64,000 nucleotides of DNA from the NCBI RefSeq assembly GCF_000829465.1, contig NZ_JXAL01000033.1, positions 124,001 to 188,000 of the forward strand, read 5' to 3'. The notes below the pieces were generated by a model. The model saw only the letters and a program-made list of their open reading frames with translations, was not told the origin of the DNA and ran no database searches. Position numbers and translations under genes: made by a program. Every line of letters starts with the position of its first letter. Positions within the stretch are counted from its first letter, which is position 1. Source of the DNA: Cohnella kolymensis (lineage in GTDB: Bacteria > Bacillota > Bacilli > Paenibacillales > Paenibacillaceae). Of the stretch, positions 37,659 through 47,011 are shown in pieces.

Positions 37659-38905
37659 ATTCGAGGAGTCAGATTGTAAAGCCTAAGGTGCTTCATGTGC
37701 TCTTCCGCCTCAGAGGCCGGGCCGTCGACAACGACTTCCCCTTGATACAACAGCGCCCCCTTGGTTGCATCAATGACAGCGATCATCGGCTTATCATTGA
37801 CGGCCATCATCGGCTTATCATTTTGATGGAGAAGAATGATCACCCGATTACCTGACATGTAGGCACTGCCTATAGAGACGGCTCCGAGCTGCGCGGCTGT
37901 ATATGATGTTCTTTTATATGCTTCCTGCAGGGTGTCCAAATCGTAGCCGGAAACGGAAATATTCGCGCTGCCATAGGTCAATACAGACAGCCGGTTACCG
38001 TTTAAATTATACTGCTGATGGCTATTCAGACTTGCTGCCGTCCAACTTTCAGGTATTTCTATAAGTTTCCCTGTCTTGTAAGAGTAAGCGAAAAAATGAT
38101 CGGCAATCGGTTGGCTGCTGTAAGACTGATTCCGGTCCACGGTGACTTTCTCTTCACGGACGGCAAGCAGCACATAATTACCCGGCGCAGAGCTGACTTC
38201 ATGCGAGATGACGTTGTGACTATATCTAACACCCTCACGATCGATAAACTTGTAAGGCAGCTCTTCGTTTCGAATGAGATGTCCGTTCGACAAGTCCAAT
38301 ACATACTTGCGAAATTTAGTCGAAAACTCTGTACCCGACATAGCACTCGTGAGAATTTGAAGTTCATTATCGTACCGCTGCACATCCACCACTTGCGCGT
38401 TGTGATAGGGTGTTTGTTCACTAATAATCGTTGCAAACTGATCTTCTCGCCCTGTCTTCACGTTAAGAACTTGTACGCGAATCTCTGTCTCCGGCTTTTC
38501 TATATTTGCCGGGCTTTGGGAAACGGCTGCGTAGATAATCCATTCTTTATCCATATAAAAACTGTCCGGATCGGTTTTCCCTCTCATGAAATCTCGGTGT
38601 TCTTTAACCAATTTTCTCATGTCGCTGTGCTGGTAAAACCACGAGCGGGCATTCTTAATTTCTTGTTCGTACATCGATTGACGACTGCTATATTCGCTCC
38701 CTTCGGTCGTTACATTCACGATCTCGGAACGCATTCGCGCTCCGTAATTGCCGGACAATTCAATTCCGTCGGCCTCTTTCTGATCCCCTTTTACCGCAAC
38801 AAGCTTAAACTCCGGAAGACGATCCGTGCTGCGGTAAAAATAGTAAGTGCCAATAGAGACGATAATGAGGAGGACTAGAATAACAGACGAATAATAGCGT
38901 TTCAT
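37655..38905 (-). CDS. membrane-anchored extracellular protein of an ABC operon
   Basis: 416 residues: an N-terminal signal anchor (SSVILVLLIIVSIGTYYF), then an extracellular beta-rich domain with repeated strand patterns, propeller-like, without recognised catalytic residues. A short tandem repeat in the coding region gives NDKPMMAVNDKPMIAV (about 37779-37825). It follows the permease gene with 12 nt and GGGAGGG before the ATG. It probably assists the ABC exporter encoded upstream, but its function is unknown. Confidence 0.78.
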   Translation of the reverse strand: MKRYYSSVILVLLIIVSIGTYYFYRSTDRLPEFKLVAVKGDQKEADGIELSGNYGARMRSEIVNVTTEGSEYSSRQSMYEQEIKNARSWFYQHSDMRKLVKEHRDFMRGKTDPDSFYMDKEWIIYAAVSQSPANIEKPETEIRVQVLNVKTGREDQFATIISEQTPYHNAQVVDVQRYDNELQILTSAMSGTEFSTKFRKYVLDLSNGHLIRNEELPYKFIDREGVRYSHNVISHEVSSAPGNYVLLAVREEKVTVDRNQSYSSQPIADHFFAYSYKTGKLIEIPESWTAASLNSHQQYNLNGNRLSVLTYGSANISVSGYDLDTLQEAYKRTSYTAAQLGAVSIGSAYMSGNRVIILLHQNDKPMMAVNDKPMIAVIDATKGALLYQGEVVVDGPASEAEEHMKHLRLYNLTPRI

Positions 38906-38917
38906 GATAACCCTCCC

Positions 38918-39766
38918 TTACACCGTAATCTTCTTGGCCAGAAGCCGAAATCCAAGCCACACTGATGATGCCACAACAAGTGCGAAAATTACCATCTCAA
39001 TCATGAAAAACTCTTCCGGATATAAATAAGCGCTAGGATTAAAATAGGTCTGATTCGACACCGGCAATATGATAACTGCAGCGGCACAAGCAATTAGATA
39101 GAGGATAGCGTACAGAATGCCCAGCCGCCGGTAACTTCTTTCGAGCAATATGGCCGTGAAGACAGCCAGTACGGCGCTGAATCCCAGTCCGTATGAGAAA
39201 ACAAATTGATCGAAATTTTGCGGCAGCAGAAAGGGAAGTGCCTGATTCGCTGCAATCACATCCGCAAAATAAGAAGCCTCCCTCATTTCAGCAGGAACGA
39301 TGAGGTTAAAGATCACATTTTCAACGGGCAGCAACAGCAATTGAAAGGCAAGCATTCCGAGTATGAACGCCAGAATTGCTGTGGCTTTCGCAAGATAAAT
39401 ATTTCGCCTTGCGGTCGGCAGCAGCAACAACCTGTAAACAAACGTGTGACGCCCAAACCAATCGCGATACCAAATCAAGAAAATATACAGTCCAAGCACC
39501 GCAATGCTTAGCAGGATCGGAAGAGCGAACCAAAACTGAATCCCGAACATGGTGGATGCGAATGAAAGCTTACCGCTTGGAAATAAAGCGCTCCCGACGT
39601 CTATTGATTGATGGTTCAATATGTCTTCTTTTCTTTTAGCTACTTCTCTGACAAGGGTTCTGATAATGACCCCGATCTGCACTGCCGCAGTAATCGCCAT
39701 CAAACCGGCTAAAATATATCGAAACCGGTGAATTTCCATATGTAATAGTTTCAAATATCGATTCAT
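38918..39766 (-). CDS. ABC transporter permease
   Basis: 283 residues with six or seven membrane helices and a long loop in the first external segment, the layout of ABC-2-like permeases in GntR/YtrA-type operons. The ATG at 39766 overlaps the stop of the ATPase gene by 4 nt. It pairs with the ATPase at 39763 to make an exporter, possibly of a cell-wall-active compound or antibiotic; the substrate is not determinable. Confidence 0.82.
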   Translation of the reverse strand: MNRYLKLLHMEIHRFRYILAGLMAITAAVQIGVIIRTLVREVAKRKEDILNHQSIDVGSALFPSGKLSFASTMFGIQFWFALPILLSIAVLGLYIFLIWYRDWFGRHTFVYRLLLLPTARRNIYLAKATAILAFILGMLAFQLLLLPVENVIFNLIVPAEMREASYFADVIAANQALPFLLPQNFDQFVFSYGLGFSAVLAVFTAILLERSYRRLGILYAILYLIACAAAVIILPVSNQTYFNPSAYLYPEEFFMIEMVIFALVVASSVWLGFRLLAKKITV

Positions 39767-40452
39767 ACCCACAACACCTCCCTCATCACGTCCACCACCG
39801 ATTTCCCTTCCTCACTGCGAACTTGCTCACATTGGAATTCTTTTGCGACTGTGCCGTGACTCAGAAGAACGGCTTTATCGAGCAAATGCTCTATTTCCCC
39901 TACTTCGTGTGTGGTCAGAAGGACACCGCGCCCGTCTATCAAATCAGTGGAAAATACCTCCGCAATCGACTCGCGGCTGAACAGATCAATGCCCGAGAAT
40001 GGTTCATCCATCAGCACATAATCTGTGTCCTGGGCGAGACCGATGACCAGATTATATTTGGCGGCAGTGCCTTTGGAAAGATTACCTACTCTTTCACTTG
40101 TATCCAATCGAAAGAATTTCATGAGCTCTCCGGCACGTGCCTGATTCCAGCTCTGATAGAAGTCCGCCATGAACCGCAGTCCTTCCGACAGCTTCATATA
40201 AGACGGCATCGTGAGATGATCCGGAATGAAAGCCACCTTCTCGTACGTCTCCCGTTCCCTGGCTCGGCCATCGATGCGAACGGTTCCCTTACTCATTGGC
40301 GTCAACCCCATAATCGCCTTGAGAACAGTGGATTTTCCCGCCCCATTCACCCCGATCAGGCAGGTGACTTGTCCCTTTTCGGCAGTGAAGGAAACTCCAT
40401 TCAATACATTGCGCAATCGGTAACGCTTATGCATGTTTACGACCTCAATCAT
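39763..40452 (-). CDS. ABC transporter ATP-binding protein
   Basis: 229 residues: Walker A GVNGAGKST, Q-loop region, signature LSKGTAAKYNLVIGL, Walker B VLMDEPFSG and switch His in LLTTHEVGEIEHL. The start is ATG 40452, inside the end of the GntR gene (stop 40445-40447), so the two are coupled. It energises the permease encoded at 38918. Similar GntR-ABC operons in Bacilli (ytrABCDEF type) respond to cell-wall antibiotics; this is a comparison, not evidence. Confidence 0.9.
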   Translation of the reverse strand: MIEVVNMHKRYRLRNVLNGVSFTAEKGQVTCLIGVNGAGKSTVLKAIMGLTPMSKGTVRIDGRARERETYEKVAFIPDHLTMPSYMKLSEGLRFMADFYQSWNQARAGELMKFFRLDTSERVGNLSKGTAAKYNLVIGLAQDTDYVLMDEPFSGIDLFSRESIAEVFSTDLIDGRGVLLTTHEVGEIEHLLDKAVLLSHGTVAKEFQCEQVRSEEGKSVVDVMREVLWV

Positions 40453-40882
40453 TTCTATCACCGCCTGAATCGGAAATCTTCGTGCTCTCATGTAGTCTTG
40501 CCTCATTAAATTCTCTCTCCACCAAATCTAGCAACTCTTCGATCGGCACCTCAATCTTTCGAATGGATGCGATAAACGCTGCGACAGTGTCATGAAGCAG
40601 CTCCGTGCGTATACTTTGGAGGATCTCCATCTGATTCGTAATGCGGCTAGGGGAGTTGCCCTCGGTCACGATCAATTGTTGTTCCTCCATTTCCTTATAG
40701 GCCCGCTGAGCAGTGTTGGGATTAATTTTGAACAAGGCCGCCAATTCCCTTCTTGACGGAATAACCTGACCGGCTTCCATCCTTCCGGTTGCAATCTGTT
40801 CTTTGAAATGCCGAACAACCTGAAGATAGACCGGATCACGATTGTTGAAAAAAACTTCCGTCCCGCCATCATTCGTGTGCAT
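40445..40882 (-). CDS. GntR-family regulator (YtrA-like)
   Basis: 145 residues: N-terminal winged helix (VYLQVVRHFKEQIATGRMEAGQVIPSRRELAALFKINPNTAQRAYKEME) followed by a short all-helical C-terminus typical of the YtrA subfamily, which lacks a large effector domain. The start is ATG 40882, 6 nt after GAGAGG; a TTG at 40900 would precede the site. It is the first gene of the ABC operon and very likely represses its own promoter at 40900-40964. Confidence 0.88.
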   Translation of the reverse strand: MHTNDGGTEVFFNNRDPVYLQVVRHFKEQIATGRMEAGQVIPSRRELAALFKINPNTAQRAYKEMEEQQLIVTEGNSPSRITNQMEILQSIRTELLHDTVAAFIASIRKIEVPIEELLDLVEREFNEARLHESTKISDSGGDRND

Positions 40883-40899
40883 ACGATTCCTCTCATTCA

Positions 40900-40964
40900 A
40901 GTGTATGTATTAAGTAGTTCATACACTATGAGCGTATTATGCCATTCATACACTCACATGTCTA
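40900..40964 (-). promoter_or_regulatory. promoter with GntR-type operator of the ABC operon
   Basis: -35 TAGACA (40959-40964) and -10 CATAAT (40936-40941) with 17-bp spacing read toward the GntR gene. The inverted repeat AGTGTATG / CATACACT with a 12-bp spacer (40900-40927) covers the start of transcription, and a third copy, CATACACT, lies in the spacer at 40947-40954. The direct repeat TTCATACACT occurs at 40918 and 40945, 27 bp apart. Fits autoregulation by the GntR protein. Confidence 0.75.
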
Positions 40965-43900
40965 TTAAATCATCAGAAGCTCGCGAATTTCATCCTCAGA
41001 CAAGGCAGACAGACCTTCTTGGCCCGGCTGGATCACTTCATCGATCAAGTTCTTTTTCTTCAGCTGGAGTTCATACATCTTGTCTTCCACAGTGCCCTGG
41101 GTGACCAGACGGATCACTTGGACAACTTTCTTCTGCCCAATCCGATGCGCTCGGTCCGCCGCCTGTTGTTCCACCGCCGGATTCCACCAAAGATCGTACA
41201 AGATCACGGTATCCGCCCCGGTCAGGTTCAGTCCGGTGCCTCCGGCTTTTAACGATAGAAGAAATAAATCTCGTTCACCTTCATTAAATTTGTTACACAA
41301 CTCAACACGTTCGGCAGCAGGGGTTTGCCCATCCAAATAGAAAAACGGCACACCCCGATAACCAAGCTCACGACCGATAAGGCCAAGCATTTCAGTGAAT
41401 TGCGAGAAAACGAGTATTCGCTTCCCTGTGCTGCGGTACTCCTCCACCATCTCCATCAACTGATCGAATTTGGCCGAGCTTCCTGCATAATCTTTCACGA
41501 ACAAAGCAGGGTGGCAGCACAGCTGGCGAAGCCGGGTTAAACCGGCTAATATTTTGATCCGGTTTTTGTTAAAATCGTCCGAGTCCAAATGTTTCAGTGT
41601 TTCTTGCTGCAGCTTAGCCAAGTAGGCCGCATACAGCTTCTTCTGATCCGGCAGCAGCCGGGAAGCTTGCAGCGTCTCGATCTTCTCCGGCAGTTCCTTC
41701 AATACATCGGACTTGAGTCGGCGCAGCAAGAACGGACGGATCCTTTTGGCCACAGCTTCCCTGGTCATTTCAGCAAAATCGCTCCTGCCGGGAAAGAGCC
41801 CGGGCAGTATGATATCGAAAATAGACCAAATTTCGTCTAGTGAATTCTCCACAGGAGTTCCCGTTAAGGCGAAGCGGTGCCGGGCAGTCATTGCTTTTAC
41901 CGCTTGGGCCGTTTGCGTGTAATAGTTCTTGAACGCTTGAGCCTCATCCAAAATGAGTGTATGGAAGGATAAACGGCCATATCGGGCATAGTCTCTGCGC
42001 AATAGCGGATAAGAGGTGATGATCACGTCCACTTGTGATAAATCACCCAGAGCGCCGCTTCGCTCCTCTTTACTGCCATCGGCTATGACGACTCGAATTT
42101 GAGGTGCGAATCGCTTAAGCTCATTGAGCCAGTTATACATGAGCGAGGCAGGCGAGACGATCATGGCCGGCATTCCCGCATTCCGAATTTCAGGCAGCAC
42201 AGAAACGAGAAAAGCGATGCTTTGTACGGTTTTGCCCAAACCCATCTCATCTGCCAAAATACCGCCGAAGCGATAGCAGGAAGCGTCTTCAGCCACTGGT
42301 AACCGTATTTCTGGTAATCCCGGAGAGTACCGGAGAGATCGTCAGGAATGGGAAACTCGAGATGGTCCGGATTCCGCATGCTTTCCAAGAGCCGGCGAAA
42401 CGATTTACCCAAATTTACGGCGTTCCCCATCTGCACGGTATCTATCAAATGAAGCCCATGAACGACAGGCAGGCGAGTTGCCGATCCGTTCATATCACTC
42501 TTGTGCATACCAACATCGTTAAGAAAACGGATTATTTCCTGGAACTCGGAGCTTTCCAGCGGTAACAGTGCACCGTTTGGCAGCCGGTGGTACTTACGTT
42601 TCTCTTCAAGTGATTTAATGACATTCCGTATCTCGGATTCGGGAATTCCTTCAATCTCAAACTTCAGTTCCAACCAATCGGTTCGTTCATCAACATCGAC
42701 CATTACCTTAGGATGGACATGACCCCTGTGGAGTCTCAATTTCACTGCAGATGTGGCATATACCTGTACCAGCCTCTCCAGCTGTGGAACGACACGGTAC
42801 AGAAAATGGTATTCCTCGGCTTCATCAGACAAAAAATATCCGCCTTCCGTCTTAATGAAGGCGCTTTGCTCTATAAGCTCGAGAATTTGCCGCTCTTGAT
42901 CCACGTCCCGTAACAGTATTTGATCCTCTCCGCGCTGTTGTCCGTTTGCTTCTAAAGGGTTGATGACAATATCACCATATTGAAATTCCAATCCGGCGAG
43001 CAGGCGATCCTTCACCCGGTCCAAGAAAAGCGTGGCCTTTAGCGGTGTTTGCACCATTCGATCCGACACTTCTTGGGCGATGCTCACGCTGCCCAGCTTC
43101 ATCAGACCTGGGATTACCTTGTCCATAAAAGGTCCTGCTTGCTCCGGCATGATGTACATTTGGCGTTTACGTGAGCCCTCGAATATTTTCTTTAGTTCGT
43201 TCAGACGTTTGAGGTGAAACGGCGCTGGTTTCAGCAGTTTACCCTCGGCTATGATAACTCCATATGCCTCCATAATGGTAATCTTATCTAACCCTTGTAC
43301 CTTCAATTGATAGCCTTCTGCCAGACCGTTTGATTGGTCGAACGCAAAGACGAGCGGCATGGGTTCGTCCGATAATAAGATTCCATCATATGTACTTTCA
43401 TTGTGCACAAGCTTTACCGATGAGGCATCTGTAAGCAATGATAGAAGTCCTTCCCATGAGGCAGGGGGGATCCTAAGCAGCCGGTGGGAATGAGGGCTTA
43501 CTGCGTCATTGTAAAAAGGTTGATTGTGAGCAATTTGAATTAACGATTGAATAATCGCATCGTTTTCTATTTGAAAGCTGTGGAGCTCCGGATCGTAAGT
43601 GAAAGGTTTGGAGATGACACAGCATTCTCTTTTATTGATGTGACTGAGGAGCTCCCTTACATTCTGCACGATATATAATCGTTTACTCCCAATCTTCATC
43701 TCAATGCCGAACATGTTATTCCCATTATTGTCATCAACGGGTTTGCAGATGAATTCCACATTGACGACCTCCCTTGCGTCGAAGAGAGGTCGTGCGCGAG
43801 TTGGACGCAGCGGTTTGTCGTCAAATAACTGCAGCATCCTGCTCGTCAGTTCCCTGTCTGCCGACGACCTGGCAGGTCGAATATCATTGATATTCAAAAG

Positions 43901-44161
43901 GACGGCGGCGATATGTTTGCAGTATTGGTCGTCAGGATGAAACACGGGGCAGGAACACTCGGCATCGAGTTCCCCCCGCGAGCCATCGACGGACACTCGA
44001 ATGAGTGTGCCTTCTCCTTCGATCGTTGCTTCAAAGATTGATGTTTCTAGATCTTCCCTCGTAAATGTTACTTTACCGGCGTGATATATCGCTTCGCCGT
44101 CTTCATAAGAGAATCGTCCGCACAACAATCTAATGACCTCTTCATTCAGCTCAAAGCTCAT
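40965..44161 (-). CDS. SWIM/SNF2-type helicase, disrupted by a frameshift
   Basis: SF2 (SNF2/RapA-like) ATPase with an N-terminal SWIM zinc finger (CSCPVFHPDDQYCKH). Frame 1 (44161-42161) runs through the family motif LRDYQKYGYQWLKTL and then goes out of register. The continuation RFGGILADEMGLGKT (Walker A) followed by LDEAQ and HRIGQ lies in another frame up to 40965. Joined, about 1065 residues, normal for the family. The shift lies near 42272-42285, where one base is missing and there is no homopolymer. Function: ATP-dependent DNA or chromatin-like remodelling; no further inference. Confidence 0.82.
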
Positions 44162-44335
44162 GACATGAGTTCCTTTCTGTTCATTAACATGAGTTGTCCC
44201 GGAAAGGTTTTATTTTCACATGGTAACATAAAACCGCAGAATCGCCATGCCCTACTGCATGTTAGCCATAGATTTGGAATAAGGTTTATTGTGACCCTCG
44301 CACAGCAAATACCGATTAGAGAGGACGGAACGCGA

Positions 44336-44506
44336 ATGACGATTTCCGATTGCTGTGGCGCCGCGACGAAGGTTGTATATCGGTCGGATCATCCTTTCGT
44401 TTATGACGACTCCTATGAACTAATCGTTCCGGTGTTGGTATGCACCGAATGCGGAAAGGCCCTTGGGCTGGATGCTGACAAGGCCCCTGAGGAACCGTCA
44501 CAATAA
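44336..44506 (+). CDS. small zinc-ribbon-like protein
   Basis: 56-codon ORF: MTISDCCGAATKVVYRSD near the start and VPVLVCTECGKALGLDADK, with Cys-Cys and CxxC pairs arranged like a minimal zinc ribbon. GAGAGG lies about 11 nt before the ATG. It ends 27 nt before the frdC start and could belong to the fumarate reductase operon. It has no known function. The region 44162-44335 upstream contains no other gene. Confidence 0.6.
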   Translation: MTISDCCGAATKVVYRSDHPFVYDDSYELIVPVLVCTECGKALGLDADKAPEEPSQ

Positions 44507-44533
44507 TGATTCCAGTTGCAAAGGAGAATGGTT

Positions 44534-45169
44534 ATGCAATTGCAGAAGGCCTTGACCCGAACCAGCAAAGCCGACTTCATTACGGAAATGGTCCAGACGG
44601 TCAGCGGCTTGTTGTTGGTCGGATTTTTGTGGACTCACATGCTTTTCGTCGGTTCCATTCTTCTGGGGGTGGAAGCTTTTAACCGGCTTGCCGGCTTCAT
44701 GGAACAGTTTCGACTGTTGGATGTGGCTGTGGTGTTCGTCATCCTGACGGTGGGAGCTCATGTCGGGGCTGTTTTTCGTCGCATCCCCAGCCGATGGCAG
44801 GAGCAGAAGATTGTATGGAAGCATGCGAGAACAATCAAACACTCGGACACCTGGTCCTGGCTCTTCCAAGCAGTAACAGGCAGCGCGATGCTGATTCTGG
44901 TCATCATCCATGTATTCATTGTCGTGTATGCAGGAATCAATGCGAAATTAAGCGCCGATCGCGTTCAATCGTGGATGCTCGGATTTTATATCGTGCTTCT
45001 ATTGTTGGCTGAGTATCATGCCAGCGTCGGGCTTTATAGGGCTTTAGTGAAATGGGGATATGTGAAAAGAAGAAGCCTTAAAAAAGTGTTGTCCGTCATC
45101 ACGGTTTGTACGATAGCTCTGGGGCTCGTGAGTCTGTGGTTATTTTTATCGCTGGGGGATTCTCTATGA
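44534..45169 (+). CDS. frdC: fumarate reductase cytochrome b subunit, dihaem type
   Basis: 211 residues, five membrane helices. It is an anchor subunit of the W. succinogenes quinol:fumarate reductase type. Four likely axial histidines are visible: His35 (LWTHMLF), His76 (VGAHVGAVF), His126 (VIIHVFIVV) and His162 (AEYHASVGLYR), so two b haems. Glu160, two residues before His162, matches the E-pathway glutamate (Glu180 in Wolinella), used for transmembrane proton transfer. The start is ATG 44534, 7 nt after AAAGGAG. The frdA start overlaps its stop by 4 nt. Confidence 0.88.
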   Translation: MQLQKALTRTSKADFITEMVQTVSGLLLVGFLWTHMLFVGSILLGVEAFNRLAGFMEQFRLLDVAVVFVILTVGAHVGAVFRRIPSRWQEQKIVWKHARTIKHSDTWSWLFQAVTGSAMLILVIIHVFIVVYAGINAKLSADRVQSWMLGFYIVLLLLAEYHASVGLYRALVKWGYVKRRSLKKVLSVITVCTIALGLVSLWLFLSLGDSL

Positions 45170-46989
45170 GCCGATATGATAGCTTCGCTTCAGATGTAAT
45201 CATTGTCGGAGCCGGGTTAGCAGGTGAGCGCGCGGCGATTGAGGCGGCTTCTCAAGGACTGAATGTCATCCTATTAAGTTTAGTTCCACCGAGGCGTTCA
45301 CATAGTTCGGCGGCACAAGGCGGGATGCAGGCGTCGCTCGGGAACAGCGCCATGGGTAAAGGAGACAGCACCGATGTTCATTTTGCCGATACGGTCAAAG
45401 GCTCCGATTGGGGCTGCGACCAGGATGTGGCCCGGCTCTTTGTAAATTCCGCACCGGTTGCCGTGCGACAGATGGCTTTTTGGGGAGTGCCCTGGAATCG
45501 AGTTGTTGAGGGCAAACGCATGTATGACGGCAAGGAAATCCAGGAAGATGCCGAAAAGGAAGGGTTGATTGCGGCCCGGAACTTCGGCGGAACGGCAAAA
45601 TGGCGTACATGCTATACGGCGGATGGAACCGGTCATACCTTGCTCTATACCATGGACAGCGTTGTCATTAAGCTCGGGATTACCGTCCATGATCGAACCG
45701 AAGTTCTATCGTTGATCCATGACGGCACCAGGTGCAGCGGTGTGGTTGCCAGATGTTTAAGAACCGGTAAACTGCGGGTGTATACGGCGAAAACTACCGT
45801 AATCGCAACCGGCGGATATGGTCGTCTTTACGGAGCTTCCACCAACGCAATCATCAATGAAGGCAGCGGAATGTTCGTAGCATTGGAAACAGGAATTGTT
45901 CCTCTAGGTAATATGGAGGCCGTCCAATTCCATCCGACGAGTATCGTCCCCACCTGGATTCTGATTACCGAGGGTGCGCGCGGTGACGGCGGATACTTGC
46001 TGGACAAAGATCACCACCGGTTTATGCCCGATTACGAACCGAATAAGAAAGAGCTGGCGTCCAGGGACGTGGTTTCACGCCGTATCATTCAGCATATCCG
46101 CAAAGGGTATGGTGTTGAAAGTCCTTACGGGGCACATGTCTGGCTGGATATCCGGCATCTCGGCGCCAAGCACATTAATACGAATTTGCGTGAAATCGCC
46201 AATATAAGCCGAAATTTTGCCGGAATCGATCCGATCCATGATTTGATTCCCGTTCGTCCGACTCAGCACTACAGCATGGGCGGCATCCGCACCAATATTG
46301 ACGGTATGGCGTACGGGCTGGACGGATTATTCGCGCTGGGTGAATCAGCTTGTTGGGATCTGCACGGTTTCAATCGCTTGGGCGGCAATTCCCTGGCTGA
46401 AACGGTCGTCGCCGGAATGATCATTGGAGAGAAAATTGCCAAATACACAAAAGAAGCCTCCGTCCATGTATCCTCTGCTCTCATTGAAGATCATGTAAGA
46501 TTTCAGGAAGACCGTATCGACGCTTTGATTCATCACCGCAATGGCAGCGAAAACGTCTATCAGCTTCGCCGTGAGATGGAACAAATCTTAAGCGAGCACG
46601 TCGGCATTTTCCGTTCAGAGGAGGCCTTAACGAAAGCGGTGGGCCGGCTGCACGAGCTGCATCAACGTTCGTATCAAGTGGGCCTGCGCAGCGGCGGACT
46701 CGGCGGAGACCCCGAGCTGGCTTCGGCGCTCAGAATTACAGGAATGATCCGGCTCGCTTACTGCATCGCAGCTGGAGCGCTTGCCCGGCAAGAAAGCCGC
46801 GGCAGCCACTTCCGCGAGGACTACCCCAAACGGAACGATGAGCAATGGTTGAAACGAACCTTGGCCTATTGGCCGGTTGGAGCGGCTGAGCCCGTCCTGG
46901 AATATGAACCCGTGAAGATTACCGAATCTCCGCCCGGCGATCGAGGATATGGCGAAGCGAGCACGCAATCGGCAACGGTTAAATCTTAA
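45166..46989 (+). CDS. frdA: fumarate reductase flavoprotein subunit
   Basis: 607 residues, high similarity in motif and order to W. succinogenes FrdA: GAGLAG (15-20) of the FAD fold, His46 in RSHSSAAQGGMQASLGN as the likely covalent FAD ligand, active-site HPTSIVPTWILITEGARGDGG, and QHYSMGGIRT, GFNRLGGNSLAE. It reduces fumarate to succinate, or oxidises succinate, at the cytoplasmic side. ATG 45166 follows GGGGGA and overlaps frdC by 4 nt. It is shorter than Wolinella FrdA (656 residues) at the C-terminus. Confidence 0.92.
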   Translation: MSRYDSFASDVIIVGAGLAGERAAIEAASQGLNVILLSLVPPRRSHSSAAQGGMQASLGNSAMGKGDSTDVHFADTVKGSDWGCDQDVARLFVNSAPVAVRQMAFWGVPWNRVVEGKRMYDGKEIQEDAEKEGLIAARNFGGTAKWRTCYTADGTGHTLLYTMDSVVIKLGITVHDRTEVLSLIHDGTRCSGVVARCLRTGKLRVYTAKTTVIATGGYGRLYGASTNAIINEGSGMFVALETGIVPLGNMEAVQFHPTSIVPTWILITEGARGDGGYLLDKDHHRFMPDYEPNKKELASRDVVSRRIIQHIRKGYGVESPYGAHVWLDIRHLGAKHINTNLREIANISRNFAGIDPIHDLIPVRPTQHYSMGGIRTNIDGMAYGLDGLFALGESACWDLHGFNRLGGNSLAETVVAGMIIGEKIAKYTKEASVHVSSALIEDHVRFQEDRIDALIHHRNGSENVYQLRREMEQILSEHVGIFRSEEALTKAVGRLHELHQRSYQVGLRSGGLGGDPELASALRITGMIRLAYCIAAGALARQESRGSHFREDYPKRNDEQWLKRTLAYWPVGAAEPVLEYEPVKITESPPGDRGYGEASTQSATVKS

Positions 46990-47011
46990 GCTTGGAAAGC
47001 GAGGAACATAG

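Noticed and set aside
38018-38878. Long plus-strand open frame opposite the ABC-associated membrane protein.
   Set aside because: Composition is rich in His, Cys and Arg as in reverse-complement shadows; no start signal.
44286-44306. TTGTG...CACAG dyad before the frd operon as an Fnr or Rex site.
   Set aside because: The arms match neither the TGTGA-N6-TCACA nor the TTGTGA-N6-TCACAA spacing; only a weak, one-base-short palindrome.
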